A stretch of DNA of 64,000 bases, from the NCBI GenBank assembly GCA_934875375.1, contig CAKXHL010000002.1:137546-201545 (forward strand), written 5' to 3'. This DNA comes from an uncultured bacterium. GTDB lineage: Bacteria > Bacillota > Clostridia > Oscillospirales > Ruminococcaceae. Positions 51,200 through 60,617 of the stretch are shown piece after piece (positions within the stretch are counted from its first letter, which is position 1; every line of letters starts with the position of its first letter). Position numbers and translations under genes: made by a program. Below the pieces are notes generated by a model, which was not told where the DNA came from, ran no database searches, and saw only the letters and a list, made by a program, of their open reading frames with translations.

Positions 51200-51886
51200 C
51201 TATGGCAAAATTTCCAACAGATCCCGCAGCCGCCGAATTTCATAGGTACAGAACGCATCAGAGTGATTGGACAGGGCCTTGGGATTATACCAGCAACAAT
51301 CCAAATTTGCGTGATTGGCGCCCAGGATATCCGAAGATAAAGAGTCTCCAATCACCAAAGCCTGCTGCGAATCAAACCCGGGAATCGCTGCCGCAACCGC
51401 ATCGAAATAGGCCTTTTGCGGCTTTTGCACACCCATATCTTCCGAAATAAAAATATTCTCGAACAATGGTGTCAACGGACAGACACGAAACCTTCCATGC
51501 TGAGTAAGGCTGGCACCATTGGTGATAATATACAATTTGTATTTTTTGTGGAGAATATTGCAGATCTCTGCGGATTCCTCCAACAAATCGGCGTGCTGGC
51601 TCAACTGTTCCATATAATAACGGTTCATCCGCTCCGGATCCTCTGAACAGCCTAACTGCTCGCACAACTGCTCAAACCGACGGCGCAGCAGATATGGCCG
51701 ATCAATCTCCCCACAGTTAAACCGCTCCCACAGGGCGGCGTTGATCTGATGATAGCATGCAATGGTCTCACCGCAGTCCGAAATACCATAAAACAACAGG
51801 GTATCCCGCAGCGCTTTTTCTTCACAGCGGTCAAAATCCAGCAGGGTGCCATCTGCATCAAAAAGCAAAAACTGGTAACGCTTCAT
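51200..51886 (-). CDS. YjjG-family HAD nucleotidase/phosphatase
   Basis: 228 residues. HAD motifs: LLFDADGTLLDF (nucleophile Asp10, acid Asp12), IITNGAS (motif II), Lys in GVQKPQKAYFDAV (motif III) and LVIGDSLSSDI (motif IV). The helical cap between residues 15 and 90 and the overall length match YjjG/YfnB-type noncanonical pyrimidine nucleotidases, which remove the phosphate from dUMP, dTMP or damaged nucleotides. Start has AGAGGGG. Transcribed alone. Confidence 0.88.
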   Translation of the reverse strand: MKRYQFLLFDADGTLLDFDRCEEKALRDTLLFYGISDCGETIACYHQINAALWERFNCGEIDRPYLLRRRFEQLCEQLGCSEDPERMNRYYMEQLSQHADLLEESAEICNILHKKYKLYIITNGASLTQHGRFRVCPLTPLFENIFISEDMGVQKPQKAYFDAVAAAIPGFDSQQALVIGDSLSSDILGANHANLDCCWYNPKALSNHSDAFCTYEIRRLRDLLEILP

Positions 51887-52007
51887 AAATCCTGTCCCCT
51901 CTTTTTTCGATTATCCCATCTGCTATCCGGTTTGTCAACTCTTTGTTTCCCGGCATTGTTTCCAAAAAGTCAATCCGCATTCCCCAAAAATTGCAGGTGT
52001 TCTCTCA

Positions 52008-52036
52008 TTGACATTTGCATTTCATCATGATATCAT
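52008..52036 (+). promoter_or_regulatory. sigma-A promoter of the his operon
   Basis: TTGACA (52008-52013), 17-bp spacer, TATCAT (52031-52036). The leader is only about 25 nt, too short for a T-box, so control must act at initiation or on HisG. Confidence 0.75.
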
Positions 52037-52068
52037 AGTAGCACATTAAATTGAAAGAGGAGCATATT

Positions 52069-53274
52069 TTGAAATTTCACGATAAAATTACACCGGAGGG
52101 TACACGGGACGTTTTGTTTGAAGAATGCACCGTCCGGCAGAGAACACAAGATATTATCCTGAAAGGCCTGTGCGAAAAAGGATTCCATCCGGTTATGACG
52201 CCGACTATGGAGTTTTATGACCTGTTCGGCACAAACCGGTATTTTTCCCAGGAGAGCATGTATAAACTGATCGACGCGCAAGGCCGTATCCTGGTCCTGC
52301 GCCCAGACTCTACCATTCCCATCGCGCGGCTGACAGCTACTAAACTGCAGAATGAACCGCATCCCATCCGCCTTTGCTACTGCCAAACAGCTTACCGGGC
52401 AACCCCATCGCTGCGCGGTCAGCTGGATGAAATTTCTCAATGCGGCGCGGAATTAGTGGGCTGCGGCAGCGCCAAAGCGGATTTGGAAATGCTGCTGACT
52501 GCAGGAGACTGCCTGAAAGAATGCGGCGCAAAGCCTTTTACGATGGAACTTGGGCATATTGGGGCATTCAAGGCGCTGATTGACGAATTGTCCGCCGCTG
52601 ACTGGCAGAAGGAGGAAATCCGTCAGCTGGTTGAGGAAAAGAATTATACTGCGTTAAGCGATTTGCTGGGAGAACTGCCCGCCTCTCCTGCCGCCCGCGC
52701 ATTGGATCAGCTGCCGCGCTTATTTGGCGGCGCCGATGTTTTCGGCCAGGCAGCGACACTTTCCCAAAGCGCAGCATTTCAGGCAGCGCTGCGGGAACTG
52801 GAACAGCTATACCGTCAGTTGATACAGGCGGATCCTGCCGCTGAAGTGCTGGTCGACTTTGGGTTGGTCAACCAGGCGGAATATTATACCGGCATTGTAT
52901 TTCGCGGCTATCTGCCCGGCATCGGGCAGCCGGTACTGTCCGGCGGACGATACGACCGGCTGCTAAACGATTTCGGGCTGCAAAAACCGGCCATCGGATT
53001 TGCCATTCATCTGGATGCGGTGGCCGGATACCTGCAAAAAACGCAGCCGCAACAGCCCTTATCCCCCACCGCCCTGGTCTACTGGCCGCGGGAGCTGGCA
53101 GCGCGAGGATTTTCTTTTTTACAGCAGCTGCGAAGTCAGGGAGTGCGGTGCGAAAACAGTTTGGCGGATTCTGAGGAAGAAGCCAAAATTTATGCTCGAA
53201 TCCAAAAAATCCCCAAGCTTTATATCGTGGGAGAACAAATGGAAGAAATCACAATCGGGGAGGAGCCGGTATGA
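52069..53274 (+). CDS. hisZ: ATP phosphoribosyltransferase regulatory subunit
   Basis: 401 residues, a histidyl-tRNA-synthetase-like protein without tRNA charging. It carries class II core motifs (FHDKITPEGTRDVLFEECTV; LRPDSTIPIARLTAT; SGGRYDRLLNDFG) but lacks the second histidine-binding motif. It forms an octamer with short-form HisG to make active, histidine-sensitive ATP phosphoribosyltransferase. Start is TTG at 52069 with GAGGAG 6 bp upstream. Its stop overlaps hisG by 4 nt. First gene of the operon. Confidence 0.93.
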   Translation: MKFHDKITPEGTRDVLFEECTVRQRTQDIILKGLCEKGFHPVMTPTMEFYDLFGTNRYFSQESMYKLIDAQGRILVLRPDSTIPIARLTATKLQNEPHPIRLCYCQTAYRATPSLRGQLDEISQCGAELVGCGSAKADLEMLLTAGDCLKECGAKPFTMELGHIGAFKALIDELSAADWQKEEIRQLVEEKNYTALSDLLGELPASPAARALDQLPRLFGGADVFGQAATLSQSAAFQAALRELEQLYRQLIQADPAAEVLVDFGLVNQAEYYTGIVFRGYLPGIGQPVLSGGRYDRLLNDFGLQKPAIGFAIHLDAVAGYLQKTQPQQPLSPTALVYWPRELAARGFSFLQQLRSQGVRCENSLADSEEEAKIYARIQKIPKLYIVGEQMEEITIGEEPV

Positions 53275-53927
53275 CAACGAAACCATTGCGGATCGCTCTG
53301 ACCAAAGGACGCTTGGAAAAAGACACCGTAGCACTGATGGAGCGGGTTGGGTTGGATTGCCAAAGTCTGCACCAAAAAGGCCGCCGGCTGATTCTGCCGC
53401 TGCCGCAGGCGGGAACAGAAGTGGTCCTGGCCAAGGCCGCAGACGTTATCACCTATGTGGAAAGCGGCGTCTGCGATATGGGAATCGTGGGGAAAGACAC
53501 CATTCAGGAGCTTGCCAGCCATCTATATGAGCTGCTGGATCTGGGATTTGGACGGTGCCGGTTCGCCCTGGCGGTAAAGCAGGGAGATGATTTTTTCGGC
53601 GGCTACGGTCCAAAAACCATCGCCACCAAGTATCCCAAAATTGCACGCAGTTATTTTCAAAAGCAGGGGTTGGATGTGTCGGTTGTCAAAATTGAAGGCT
53701 CTGTGGAGCTTGCGCCCCTGCTGGGCTTGGCAGACGGCATCGTGGATATTGTAGAGACCGGCGCGACGCTGCGGGAAAACGGGCTGGAGGTTTCCCGTTG
53801 GATCTGTGACATCTCTGCCCGGCTGGTCGTAAATATCGCCAGTTTAAAATTACGCAAAGCTGAAATTGAATCGCTGGTCTTCCGCCTGGAGCAGGGACTG
53901 GCCGCACAAAATAGAAGGGAGAAATAG
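53271..53927 (+). CDS. hisG: ATP phosphoribosyltransferase, short form
   Basis: 218 residues, lacking the C-terminal regulatory domain of the long form, so it needs HisZ. First step: ATP + PRPP to phosphoribosyl-ATP. IALTKGRLEKDTVALM at the start and the PRPP-loop region DGIVDIVETGATLRENGLE are diagnostic. ATGA overlap with hisZ; 2 bp before hisD. Confidence 0.96.
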   Translation: MTTKPLRIALTKGRLEKDTVALMERVGLDCQSLHQKGRRLILPLPQAGTEVVLAKAADVITYVESGVCDMGIVGKDTIQELASHLYELLDLGFGRCRFALAVKQGDDFFGGYGPKTIATKYPKIARSYFQKQGLDVSVVKIEGSVELAPLLGLADGIVDIVETGATLRENGLEVSRWICDISARLVVNIASLKLRKAEIESLVFRLEQGLAAQNRREK

Positions 53928-53929
53928 AC

Positions 53930-55213
53930 ATGCTTTCTGTCACTCGGGCCGATGGGTCCGCCGAACGGCAAACGCTGGAACTGCTGCGTTCCCGCAGCGG
54001 AGAAGTAGACCGGAAGGTGGCCACTGTCGTCACACAAATTATTGAAACCGTCCGGCAGGAGGGCGACGCGGCGTTACGGCGATATGCCGAGCAGTTCGAT
54101 TCTGCTGCACCCGCCCGGCTGGAGGTAACAAAAGAGGAAATCGAACAGGCGCTTGATACGGCCGACGCAGATTTTGTGCAGGCGCTGCGCCGGGCAAAGG
54201 AGAACATCACCGCTTTTCACGCCCGTCAAAAACAGCAGAGTTTTTGGGATGCGCAGCCAAACGGCGTTATCTTAGGACAACGGGTTCGGGGCCTTCACAG
54301 AGTCGGCCTTTATGTGCCCGGCGGCACGGCCGCTTATCCCTCTTCGGTGCTGATGAACGCCATTCCGGCGAAAATTGCCGGCGTGGAAGAACTCATCATG
54401 GTCACGCCGCCGAACAAAAACGGCGGCGCCAACCCAGATATTCTGGCCGCCGCGGCAATCGCCGGGGTGGACCGGGTCTTTTTGACCGGCGGCGCCCAGG
54501 CGGTGGCGGCGCTGGCTTACGGAACCCAAACCATTCCGCAGGTGGACAAAATCGTAGGCCCCGGAAACATCTATGTGGCAACCGCCAAAAAGCTTTTGTA
54601 CGGACAGGTGGATATTGATATGATCGCCGGTCCCAGCGAAATTTTGGTGGTAGCAGACGACACGGCCGATCCGGTGTATCTGGCCGCCGATTTGATGAGC
54701 CAGGCAGAACACGACCGACTGGCCTCGGCAATTCTTTTGTGTACCAGCGAAAAAATTGCACAGAAAACCATTGAAGAAATCGAGCGGCAGTCTCTTTCCC
54801 TCTCCCGGCGGGAAATGATTTTGGATTCGCTGGAAAACTTCGGCGCCGTCATCGTCTGCCGGGATTTTGAACAGATGGTACAGCTGGCCAACGAAATTGC
54901 GCCGGAACATTTGGAAGTGATGGTACAAAACCCACTGGAAACCGTCGGCCGGTTTGACAACGCCGGTTCGGTGTTTTTGGGCCAATACTCTCCGGAGCCG
55001 CTGGGAGATTATTTTGCCGGTCCCAACCATGTGCTGCCGACCAGCGGTACGGCTCGCTTTTTCTCTCCGCTGTCAGTGGACAGTTTTATAAAACGTTCCA
55101 GTTTCATTTATTATCCAAAAGGTGCTTTGTGCTGTGCTGCGAAAGACATCGTGACCATCGCCCAAAAAGAGGGACTGACCGCCCACGCCAACGCAATTGC
55201 AGTGAGGTTTTAA
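53930..55213 (+). CDS. hisD: histidinol dehydrogenase
   Basis: 427 residues, full length. NAD-linked two-step oxidation of histidinol to histidine with a zinc ion. Signatures: GLYVPGGTAAYPSSVLMNAIP, IVGPGNIYVATAKK, DMIAGPSEILVVAD, ASAILLCTS, and the C-terminal SVDSFIKRSSFIYYPKGAL. Ribosome site GGGAG. Two bases before hisC. Confidence 0.97.
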   Translation: MLSVTRADGSAERQTLELLRSRSGEVDRKVATVVTQIIETVRQEGDAALRRYAEQFDSAAPARLEVTKEEIEQALDTADADFVQALRRAKENITAFHARQKQQSFWDAQPNGVILGQRVRGLHRVGLYVPGGTAAYPSSVLMNAIPAKIAGVEELIMVTPPNKNGGANPDILAAAAIAGVDRVFLTGGAQAVAALAYGTQTIPQVDKIVGPGNIYVATAKKLLYGQVDIDMIAGPSEILVVADDTADPVYLAADLMSQAEHDRLASAILLCTSEKIAQKTIEEIERQSLSLSRREMILDSLENFGAVIVCRDFEQMVQLANEIAPEHLEVMVQNPLETVGRFDNAGSVFLGQYSPEPLGDYFAGPNHVLPTSGTARFFSPLSVDSFIKRSSFIYYPKGALCCAAKDIVTIAQKEGLTAHANAIAVRF

Positions 55214-55215
55214 TC

Positions 55216-56313
55216 ATGGCATATACACTTTGTCAAAAAGTCCGCGACTTGACTCCTTACCGGCCGGTATCCGGAGACTTTCCCATCCGACTGGATGCCA
55301 ACGAAAGCTGTTTTGACTTGAACCGCCCAGACAGCTTCCCGTCCGAAATCCGCCCTGTCCGGGATCAGGTCGTCGAGCAAATCCAAAAAAATCTGACCGA
55401 AATTGCTTACAACCGCTATCCCGACCCTCTTTGCACCGGTGTGCGGCAGGCGTTTGCCTCACGGTTTCAGGTACCGATGGAACAGGTCACCGCCGGCAAC
55501 GGATCGGACGAGCTGATCTCCCTGATCTGCGGGTGCCTTTTGGAAAAGGGGTCGCGGCTGGTTACTGCGGAACCGGATTTTTCAATGTATCGGTTCTACG
55601 GGGATATTTTCGAGCTGGAAACAAGATCCTGGCAAAAAGCGCCGGATCTTTCCATTGATCCGGTAAAACTGGCGGCTTATGCAAAAGAGCAAAAAGCCGG
55701 CATGCTCATTTTTTCCAATCCCTGCAATCCCACATCCCTGACGCTGTCCCGTCAAAAAGTACAATCGCTGATTGAGTTGCTGCCGGATACGCTGATCGTG
55801 GTAGACGAGGCTTATATGGAATTTTCCCCCAATGAATCTGTTCTGGATTTGACCGGGCAGTACGATCACCTGATTGTCCTCAAAACCTGCTCCAAAGCAT
55901 TGGGGCTGGCAGGAATCCGCCTGGGATTTGCCGTAGCGGATAAAACCATCACCAAGGCGCTGCAGGCGGTAAAATCCCCTTATAATGTAAACGCCTTATC
56001 CCAGGCGGTGGGGAAAGCTGTACTGGAAAATTCCCGGTTGGGTGAGTTCTGCACCAAGTCTTTGGTCGATTCCCGCCGGGCGCTGCAAACGGGGATTGAG
56101 TCTCTTCTGGTGAAAAAAACGCAGCTGGAAACGGTTTGGCCCAGCCAAACAAACTTTATTTTCGTAAAGACGCCGACGGCAGCTGAAATCAGCCGGGCTC
56201 TGCAAAAAGAGGGGATCGCCGTGCGCCAAATGGACGGTTTCCTGCGTTTTACCGCCGGAAACACGGCAGAAAACAAAGCGTTGCTCAAAGCGCTCGAAAA
56301 GGTGGTGCGATAA
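55216..56313 (+). CDS. hisC: histidinol-phosphate aminotransferase
   Basis: 365 residues, PLP fold-type I. N-terminal arm LTPYRPVSGDFPIRLDANES, the cofactor region GNGSDELISLICG, and the PLP lysine in LKTCSKALGLAGIRLGF. Converts imidazole-acetol phosphate and glutamate to histidinol phosphate. ATG at 55216 has AGTGAGG; 3 bp before hisB. Confidence 0.95.
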   Translation: MAYTLCQKVRDLTPYRPVSGDFPIRLDANESCFDLNRPDSFPSEIRPVRDQVVEQIQKNLTEIAYNRYPDPLCTGVRQAFASRFQVPMEQVTAGNGSDELISLICGCLLEKGSRLVTAEPDFSMYRFYGDIFELETRSWQKAPDLSIDPVKLAAYAKEQKAGMLIFSNPCNPTSLTLSRQKVQSLIELLPDTLIVVDEAYMEFSPNESVLDLTGQYDHLIVLKTCSKALGLAGIRLGFAVADKTITKALQAVKSPYNVNALSQAVGKAVLENSRLGEFCTKSLVDSRRALQTGIESLLVKKTQLETVWPSQTNFIFVKTPTAAEISRALQKEGIAVRQMDGFLRFTAGNTAENKALLKALEKVVR

Positions 56314-56316
56314 AAG

Positions 56317-56898
56317 ATGCGAAAATCGCAATTGTCCCGAAAGACAAAGGAAACGGATATTTTTATCCAGCTGGATCTGGATGGCGGTGGTCAGGCAGAG
56401 ATTTCTACCGGTATCGGCTTTTTAGATCACATGCTCACAGCGCTAGCCGTCCATTCCGGGATGGATTTGACCGTCCGCGCCAAAGGTGACCTCGAAGTGG
56501 ATTGCCACCACACAGTAGAAGATGTTGGCATTTTGCTGGGGCAGGTATTGGGGCAGGCACTGGGCGACAAAAGCGGCATTGCCCGGTATGGCAGCGCCTG
56601 GATTCCCATGGATGAAGCACTGGCTTCCTCCGTGCTGGATGTGAGCGGGCGGCCGTTTCTGGTATTTTCCGCGCCGTTCCGAAACGAGCGGGTCGGTGCG
56701 TTCGACACCTGCTTGACCGAAGAGTTTTTCCGCGCCCTTTGTATGAATGCAGCCATTACGCTCCATTTGCAGGTGGCCTACGGCGCCAACGACCATCATA
56801 TGATTGAGGCAGCTTTTAAAGCCTTCGCTCACAGCCTGCGGATGGCGGCAACCCCTCTGAGAAACGGGAAAATTCTATCCTCCAAAGGGGTTTTATAA
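56317..56898 (+). CDS. hisB: imidazoleglycerol-phosphate dehydratase
   Basis: 193 residues, monofunctional form without the phosphatase half. Metal-binding His/Glu clusters: GFLDHMLTALAVHSG, CHHTVEDVGILLG and DHHMIEAAFKAFAHSL. Removes water from imidazoleglycerol phosphate. Ribosome site AGGTGG. The separate histidinol-phosphate phosphatase (HisK/HisJ or HAD type) is not in this operon. Confidence 0.96.
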   Translation: MRKSQLSRKTKETDIFIQLDLDGGGQAEISTGIGFLDHMLTALAVHSGMDLTVRAKGDLEVDCHHTVEDVGILLGQVLGQALGDKSGIARYGSAWIPMDEALASSVLDVSGRPFLVFSAPFRNERVGAFDTCLTEEFFRALCMNAAITLHLQVAYGANDHHMIEAAFKAFAHSLRMAATPLRNGKILSSKGVL

Positions 56899-56909
56899 AG
56901 GAGAAAAAT

Positions 56910-57536
56910 ATGATTGCAATTGTCGATTACGGAGCAGGAAATTTATTCAGCGTCGCCAATGCGTTGGAGCATCTTTCCATCTCCTATCAAATCACCCAGG
57001 AACCACAAGCACTGTACGAATCCGACGGCGTTTTGCTGCCGGGGGTCGGCGCTTTTCCCGATGCGATGGCAATGCTGCGGGAAAAAGACCTCATTCCGAT
57101 TCTGCGGCAGATGGCAAAGAAAAAGCCTTTTCTTGGCATCTGCCTGGGTATGCAGGTGCTGTTTTGCCAAGGGGAAGAATTTTGCCTGACAAAAGGGCTG
57201 GGTCTTTTAAAGGGACAGGTGAAAAAAATGAACCCGCCGGGACTGAAAATCCCCCACATGGGCTGGAACCGGCTGGAAATCGTGCGGGACTGTCCGCTGA
57301 CACGTGGGCTGCCGGAACAGGCATATGTCTATTTTGTCCATTCTTATCAGGCAGTGCCGCAGGAAAAAGATCTGGTCGCCTGGGCTGAATACGGCGGACC
57401 TGTTCCCGCTCTGGTCTGGGACGGAGCCTATTGTTATGGCGCCCAGTTCCACCCGGAAAAAAGCGGGGAAACCGGCCTTCGAATTCTACAAAATTTTGCA
57501 GATCTTTGCCGGAATACGGTGCGGATCAACCCATAA
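56910..57536 (+). CDS. hisH: imidazole glycerol phosphate synthase, glutaminase subunit
   Basis: 208 residues, class I glutamine amidotransferase. Nucleophile Cys78 in GICLGMQVLF, catalytic His/Glu in GAQFHPEKSGETG. Supplies ammonia to HisF. Ribosome site AAGGAG. In the usual place before hisA and hisF. Confidence 0.96.
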   Translation: MIAIVDYGAGNLFSVANALEHLSISYQITQEPQALYESDGVLLPGVGAFPDAMAMLREKDLIPILRQMAKKKPFLGICLGMQVLFCQGEEFCLTKGLGLLKGQVKKMNPPGLKIPHMGWNRLEIVRDCPLTRGLPEQAYVYFVHSYQAVPQEKDLVAWAEYGGPVPALVWDGAYCYGAQFHPEKSGETGLRILQNFADLCRNTVRINP

Positions 57537-57548
57537 GGAGGACCTTTT

Positions 57549-58277
57549 ATGATACTGCTTCCCGCAATCGATCTTTTGGACGGTCAATGCGTGCGGCTGC
57601 GGCGCGGTGATTTTGATACTGCCCACCGGGTAGCCGCTGACCCGCTGGAAACAGCCCGCAGCTTTGAACAAGCCGGTGCAGCGTGGATTCACATGGTGGA
57701 TTTGGACGGGGCCAGGACCGGCAGCGCCCAAAATCAGGAGATCATCCTGCGTATCGCCCGGGAAACCTCACTGCTGGTAGAGGCTGGCGGCGGCATCCGT
57801 GATATGGATACGGTCGCATATTATTTGCAAAATGGTGTTTCCCGGGTGGTTTTGGGATCAGCGGCACTGGAAAATCCACAGCTGGTCAAAAAGGCTGTGG
57901 AACAATACGGCAGCCGCGTTGCCGTTGGAATTGATGCAAAAAACGGCATGGTCAGCGCCCGGGGCTGGCTGTCAGATTCCCAGACGGATTATCTGTCCCT
58001 GGCCGAAAAAATGGATCTGGCTGGAGCTGGCTGGATTGTTTTTACCGACATCTCTAAAGACGGTATGATGGAAGGGCCAAATCTGTCCCAGCTGTCACAG
58101 CTGCGGAAAAGGGTCTCCTGCCGTTTGACAGCCAGCGGCGGCATTCGCTCGCTGGAAGATCTCAAAGCGCTGGATGCCACCAACATCGAAGCGGCTATCC
58201 TGGGAAAGGCGCTGTATACCGGTGCAATCGATCTGACCGAAGCCATCCGCTGGGCGGGAGTGCAGCGGGAAGGATAA
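57549..58277 (+). CDS. hisA: phosphoribosylformimino-5-aminoimidazole carboxamide ribotide isomerase
   Basis: 242 residues, (beta/alpha)8 barrel. Catalytic Asp8 in LLPAIDLLDGQCVRL and the second Asp in FTDISKDGMMEGP, with phosphate loops GGGIRDMDTV and ASGGIRSLEDL. Amadori-type isomerisation of ProFAR to PRFAR. Ribosome site AAGGAGG. Confidence 0.97.
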   Translation: MILLPAIDLLDGQCVRLRRGDFDTAHRVAADPLETARSFEQAGAAWIHMVDLDGARTGSAQNQEIILRIARETSLLVEAGGGIRDMDTVAYYLQNGVSRVVLGSAALENPQLVKKAVEQYGSRVAVGIDAKNGMVSARGWLSDSQTDYLSLAEKMDLAGAGWIVFTDISKDGMMEGPNLSQLSQLRKRVSCRLTASGGIRSLEDLKALDATNIEAAILGKALYTGAIDLTEAIRWAGVQREG

Positions 58278-58301
58278 AACAGGAAAGGGAGGAATTGGCA
58301 G

Positions 58302-59060
58302 GTGCTGGCTAAACGGATTATCCCCTGTCTGGATGTGCAAAACGGCATGGTGGTCAAGGGAGTCAATTTTGAGGGAATCAAGGAAGTGGGAGATCCTGTG
58401 GAATGCGCCGTGGCCTATGACCGGCAGGGCGCGGACGAAATCTGCTTTCTGGACATCACGGCTACCCATGAGGGGCGCGGCACGATGATGGACGTCGTGC
58501 GCCAAACCGCTAAAAAAGTATTCGTCCCGCTAACCGTAGGAGGCGGCATCCGCACCGTAGAGGATTACCGTCAGGTTCTTCGAGCCGGGGCAGACAAGGT
58601 TTCAGTCAATTCAGCTGCCATCCGCAATCCGGAATTGATCCGACAGGCTGCGGATAAGTTCGGCAGCCAATGCGTTGTGGTGGCGGTAGACGCAAAACGC
58701 CGGGCCGACGGCGGCTGGGGCGTTTTCATCAACGGAGGCCGGATTGACACCGGTCTGGACGTATTGGAGTGGGTGCGCCGCTGCGAGCATCTGGGCGCAG
58801 GGGAGATTCTGCTGACCTCTATGGATGCCGACGGTACCAAGCAGGGCTTTGACCTGCCGCTGACCAATCAGGTGAGCCGGGCGGTTTCTATTCCGGTCAT
58901 CGCTTCCGGCGGATGCGGCCGGTTGGAGGATTTTTCCGAGGTATTTCAAAAAACCGGCGCTGACGCAGCGCTGGCCGCCAGCTTATTCCATTACCGTGAA
59001 CTGACGGTGGAACAGGTAAAAGCACATCTGCATCAAAATGGGATTCCGGTGCGCCGGTGA
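58302..59060 (+). CDS. hisF: imidazole glycerol phosphate synthase, cyclase subunit
   Basis: 252 residues, (beta/alpha)8 barrel. Catalytic Asp11 in [16 protein letters not shown]; second catalytic Asp in [14 protein letters not shown]; phosphate loops [10 protein letters not shown] and [11 protein letters not shown]. Works with HisH to make IGP and AICAR. Start is GTG at 58302, 9 bp from GGAGG. Confidence 0.97.
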   Translation: MLAKRIIPCLDVQNGMVVKGVNFEGIKEVGDPVECAVAYDRQGADEICFLDITATHEGRGTMMDVVRQTAKKVFVPLTVGGGIRTVEDYRQVLRAGADKVSVNSAAIRNPELIRQAADKFGSQCVVVAVDAKRRADGGWGVFINGGRIDTGLDVLEWVRRCEHLGAGEILLTSMDADGTKQGFDLPLTNQVSRAVSIPVIASGGCGRLEDFSEVFQKTGADAALAASLFHYRELTVEQVKAHLHQNGIPVRR

Positions 59061-59072
59061 GGAGGAAACGTC

Positions 59073-59399
59073 ATGGATCTGGATCTGTTGTTTCAAAAAG
59101 GGGAGCTGATCCCCGCAATCATACAGGAAGCATCTACCAGCCAGGTGCTGATGCTGGCTTATATGAACCGGGAAAGCCTGGAAAAAACCCTCGACACCGG
59201 GTATACATGGTTTTACAGCCGCTCCCGCCAAACGCTCTGGAATAAAGGAGCAACCTCCGGTCACCGACAAAAAGTGCTGCGGATGTACTACGACTGCGAT
59301 GCAGATACGATTTTAGCCGTTGTAGAGCAAACCGGCAGCGCCTGCCATACCGGGGCGCACAGCTGTTTTTACCGGGCTTTTCCCGGATACGGAGAATAG
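59073..59399 (+). CDS. hisI: phosphoribosyl-AMP cyclohydrolase
   Basis: 108 residues, single-domain. Typical segments [36 protein letters not shown], and the zinc/magnesium ligands in [12 protein letters not shown] and [11 protein letters not shown]. Opens the purine ring of PR-AMP. Ribosome site GGAGG. Separate from hisE rather than fused. Confidence 0.96.
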   Translation: MDLDLLFQKGELIPAIIQEASTSQVLMLAYMNRESLEKTLDTGYTWFYSRSRQTLWNKGATSGHRQKVLRMYYDCDADTILAVVEQTGSACHTGAHSCFYRAFPGYGE

Positions 59400-59411
59400 G
59401 AGGACACCAAA

Positions 59412-59741
59412 ATGGAACAAAATCCGCTGACCAGTTTATATCGGGTAGTGCAGAATCGCCGGGCCAATCCCGCGGAGGGTTCTTATACCTGCTATTTGTT
59501 TTCTCAGGGGTTGGATAAAATTTTAAAAAAATGCGGTGAGGAATGCGCCGAAACCATCATCGCCGCCAAAAACGGTATTCTGCTGGATACCGAAAACGAA
59601 ATCTGCGACCTTTTGTATCATCTAATCGTGCTGATGGTGCAGCAGCAAATCCCGTTGGAGGACATCTTTGCAATTTTAGAAGAACGCAGTCAAAAAATCG
59701 GCAATCTGAAAAAACAGCACCAGTCGGATCACAATAGTTAA
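59412..59741 (+). CDS. hisE: phosphoribosyl-ATP pyrophosphatase
   Basis: 109 residues, MazG-like all-alpha NTP pyrophosphatase. KKCGEECAETIIAAKN and ENEICDLLYHLIVLM hold the Glu/Asp metal ligands. Removes pyrophosphate from PR-ATP. Last gene of the operon, ribosome site AGGAGG; no clear terminator follows directly. Confidence 0.95.
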   Translation: MEQNPLTSLYRVVQNRRANPAEGSYTCYLFSQGLDKILKKCGEECAETIIAAKNGILLDTENEICDLLYHLIVLMVQQQIPLEDIFAILEERSQKIGNLKKQHQSDHNS

Positions 59742-59800
59742 GGTTCGATTCGTTCGTTCCGTTTTCATGCGGCGTCTTTTTCATTCAGACAGCAGCCTTC

Positions 59801-59829
59801 TTGCCATGCGCTTTAGGCCATGGTAGAAT
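59801..59829 (+). promoter_or_regulatory. sigma-A promoter upstream of the GNAT pseudogene
   Basis: TTGCCA (59801-59806), 17-bp spacer, TAGAAT (59824-59829). Confidence 0.55.
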
Positions 59830-59864
59830 AAAGGGCAGTATAGACCATTGGAGGTTTTAAAGCT

Positions 59865-60448
59865 ATGCGCATCCCCTGTCTTGAAACAAAAAGGCTAATA
59901 TTGAGAAGCTTTACAGAGGACGACACGGACGCTTTGTATTTGCTTTTAAGCGATCAAGAGGTTAATACATTTCTGCCATGGTTTCCCGTAAAAAACAAGG
60001 CAGAAGCAAATCAGTTTTACAAGGAACGGTTAGCAGCTTCTAACAAAGCGGAACCGCCCTATTCGTATGCGATTTGTTTCAAAGAAGATCCACGCCCCAT
60101 CGGCTATGTCACAGTCGGGATGGATGACAGCTACGATTTCGGCTATGCGCTTCGAAAGGAATTTTGGCATAAGGGATTGGTCACAGAAGCAAGCCGGGCT
60201 GTTGTTGCGCAGTTAATGAAGACGGCGTGCCCTACATCACAGCCACACATGACAAAAATAATCCCCGCAGCAGCGGCGTCATGAAACAACTGGGGATGAA
60301 GTATCAATATTCGTATGAAGAGCAGTGGCAGCCAAAAAATATTCCGGTTATCTTTCGAATGTATCAGCTGAATCTCGACGAAGACCAAACGAGGGTATAT
60401 CGAAAATACTGGGATCATTCGGTGGTGCATTTTATAGAAGAAATTTAA
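59865..60448 (+). pseudogene. GNAT acetyltransferase with a one-base frameshift
   Basis: The first frame reads MRIPCLETKRLILRSFTEDD, then the acetyl-CoA loop region FGYALRKEFWHKGLVTEASR. Near 60215 a base is missing from an A run; the other frame then continues EDGVPYITATHDKNNPRSSG, VMKQLGMKYQYSYEEQW and ends at 60448. Joined, they make an ordinary RimJ-like GNAT of about 194 residues. The promoter and the GGAGG ribosome site are intact, so the lesion is recent or a sequencing error. Confidence 0.75.
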
Positions 60449-60504
60449 GCCGCTTTCTGCAAGCAGCTACCTGCGCAAGTGTGTTGACAAAAAGCAATCG
60501 GCAC

Positions 60505-60545
60505 ATCGGCCTGCCCAAAAGAGAAGGCCGTTTTCCTTTTTTCAA
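60505..60545 (+). terminator. terminator after the GNAT pseudogene
   Basis: CGGCCT pairs with AGGCCG around a 13-nt loop, followed by a T-rich tract. Confidence 0.5.
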
Positions 60546-60617
60546 AATCCCCCCGTCCAGCGCAGAGAAAGGCCTTTGCCGGTTCATACTATCCCCACGC
60601 ATAAAAGGAGTTGTAAA

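Noticed and set aside
51887..52068. T-box or other riboswitch before hisZ.
   Set aside because: The consensus promoter leaves only about 25 nt of leader, and no T-box sequence motif is found in the upstream 180 bp.
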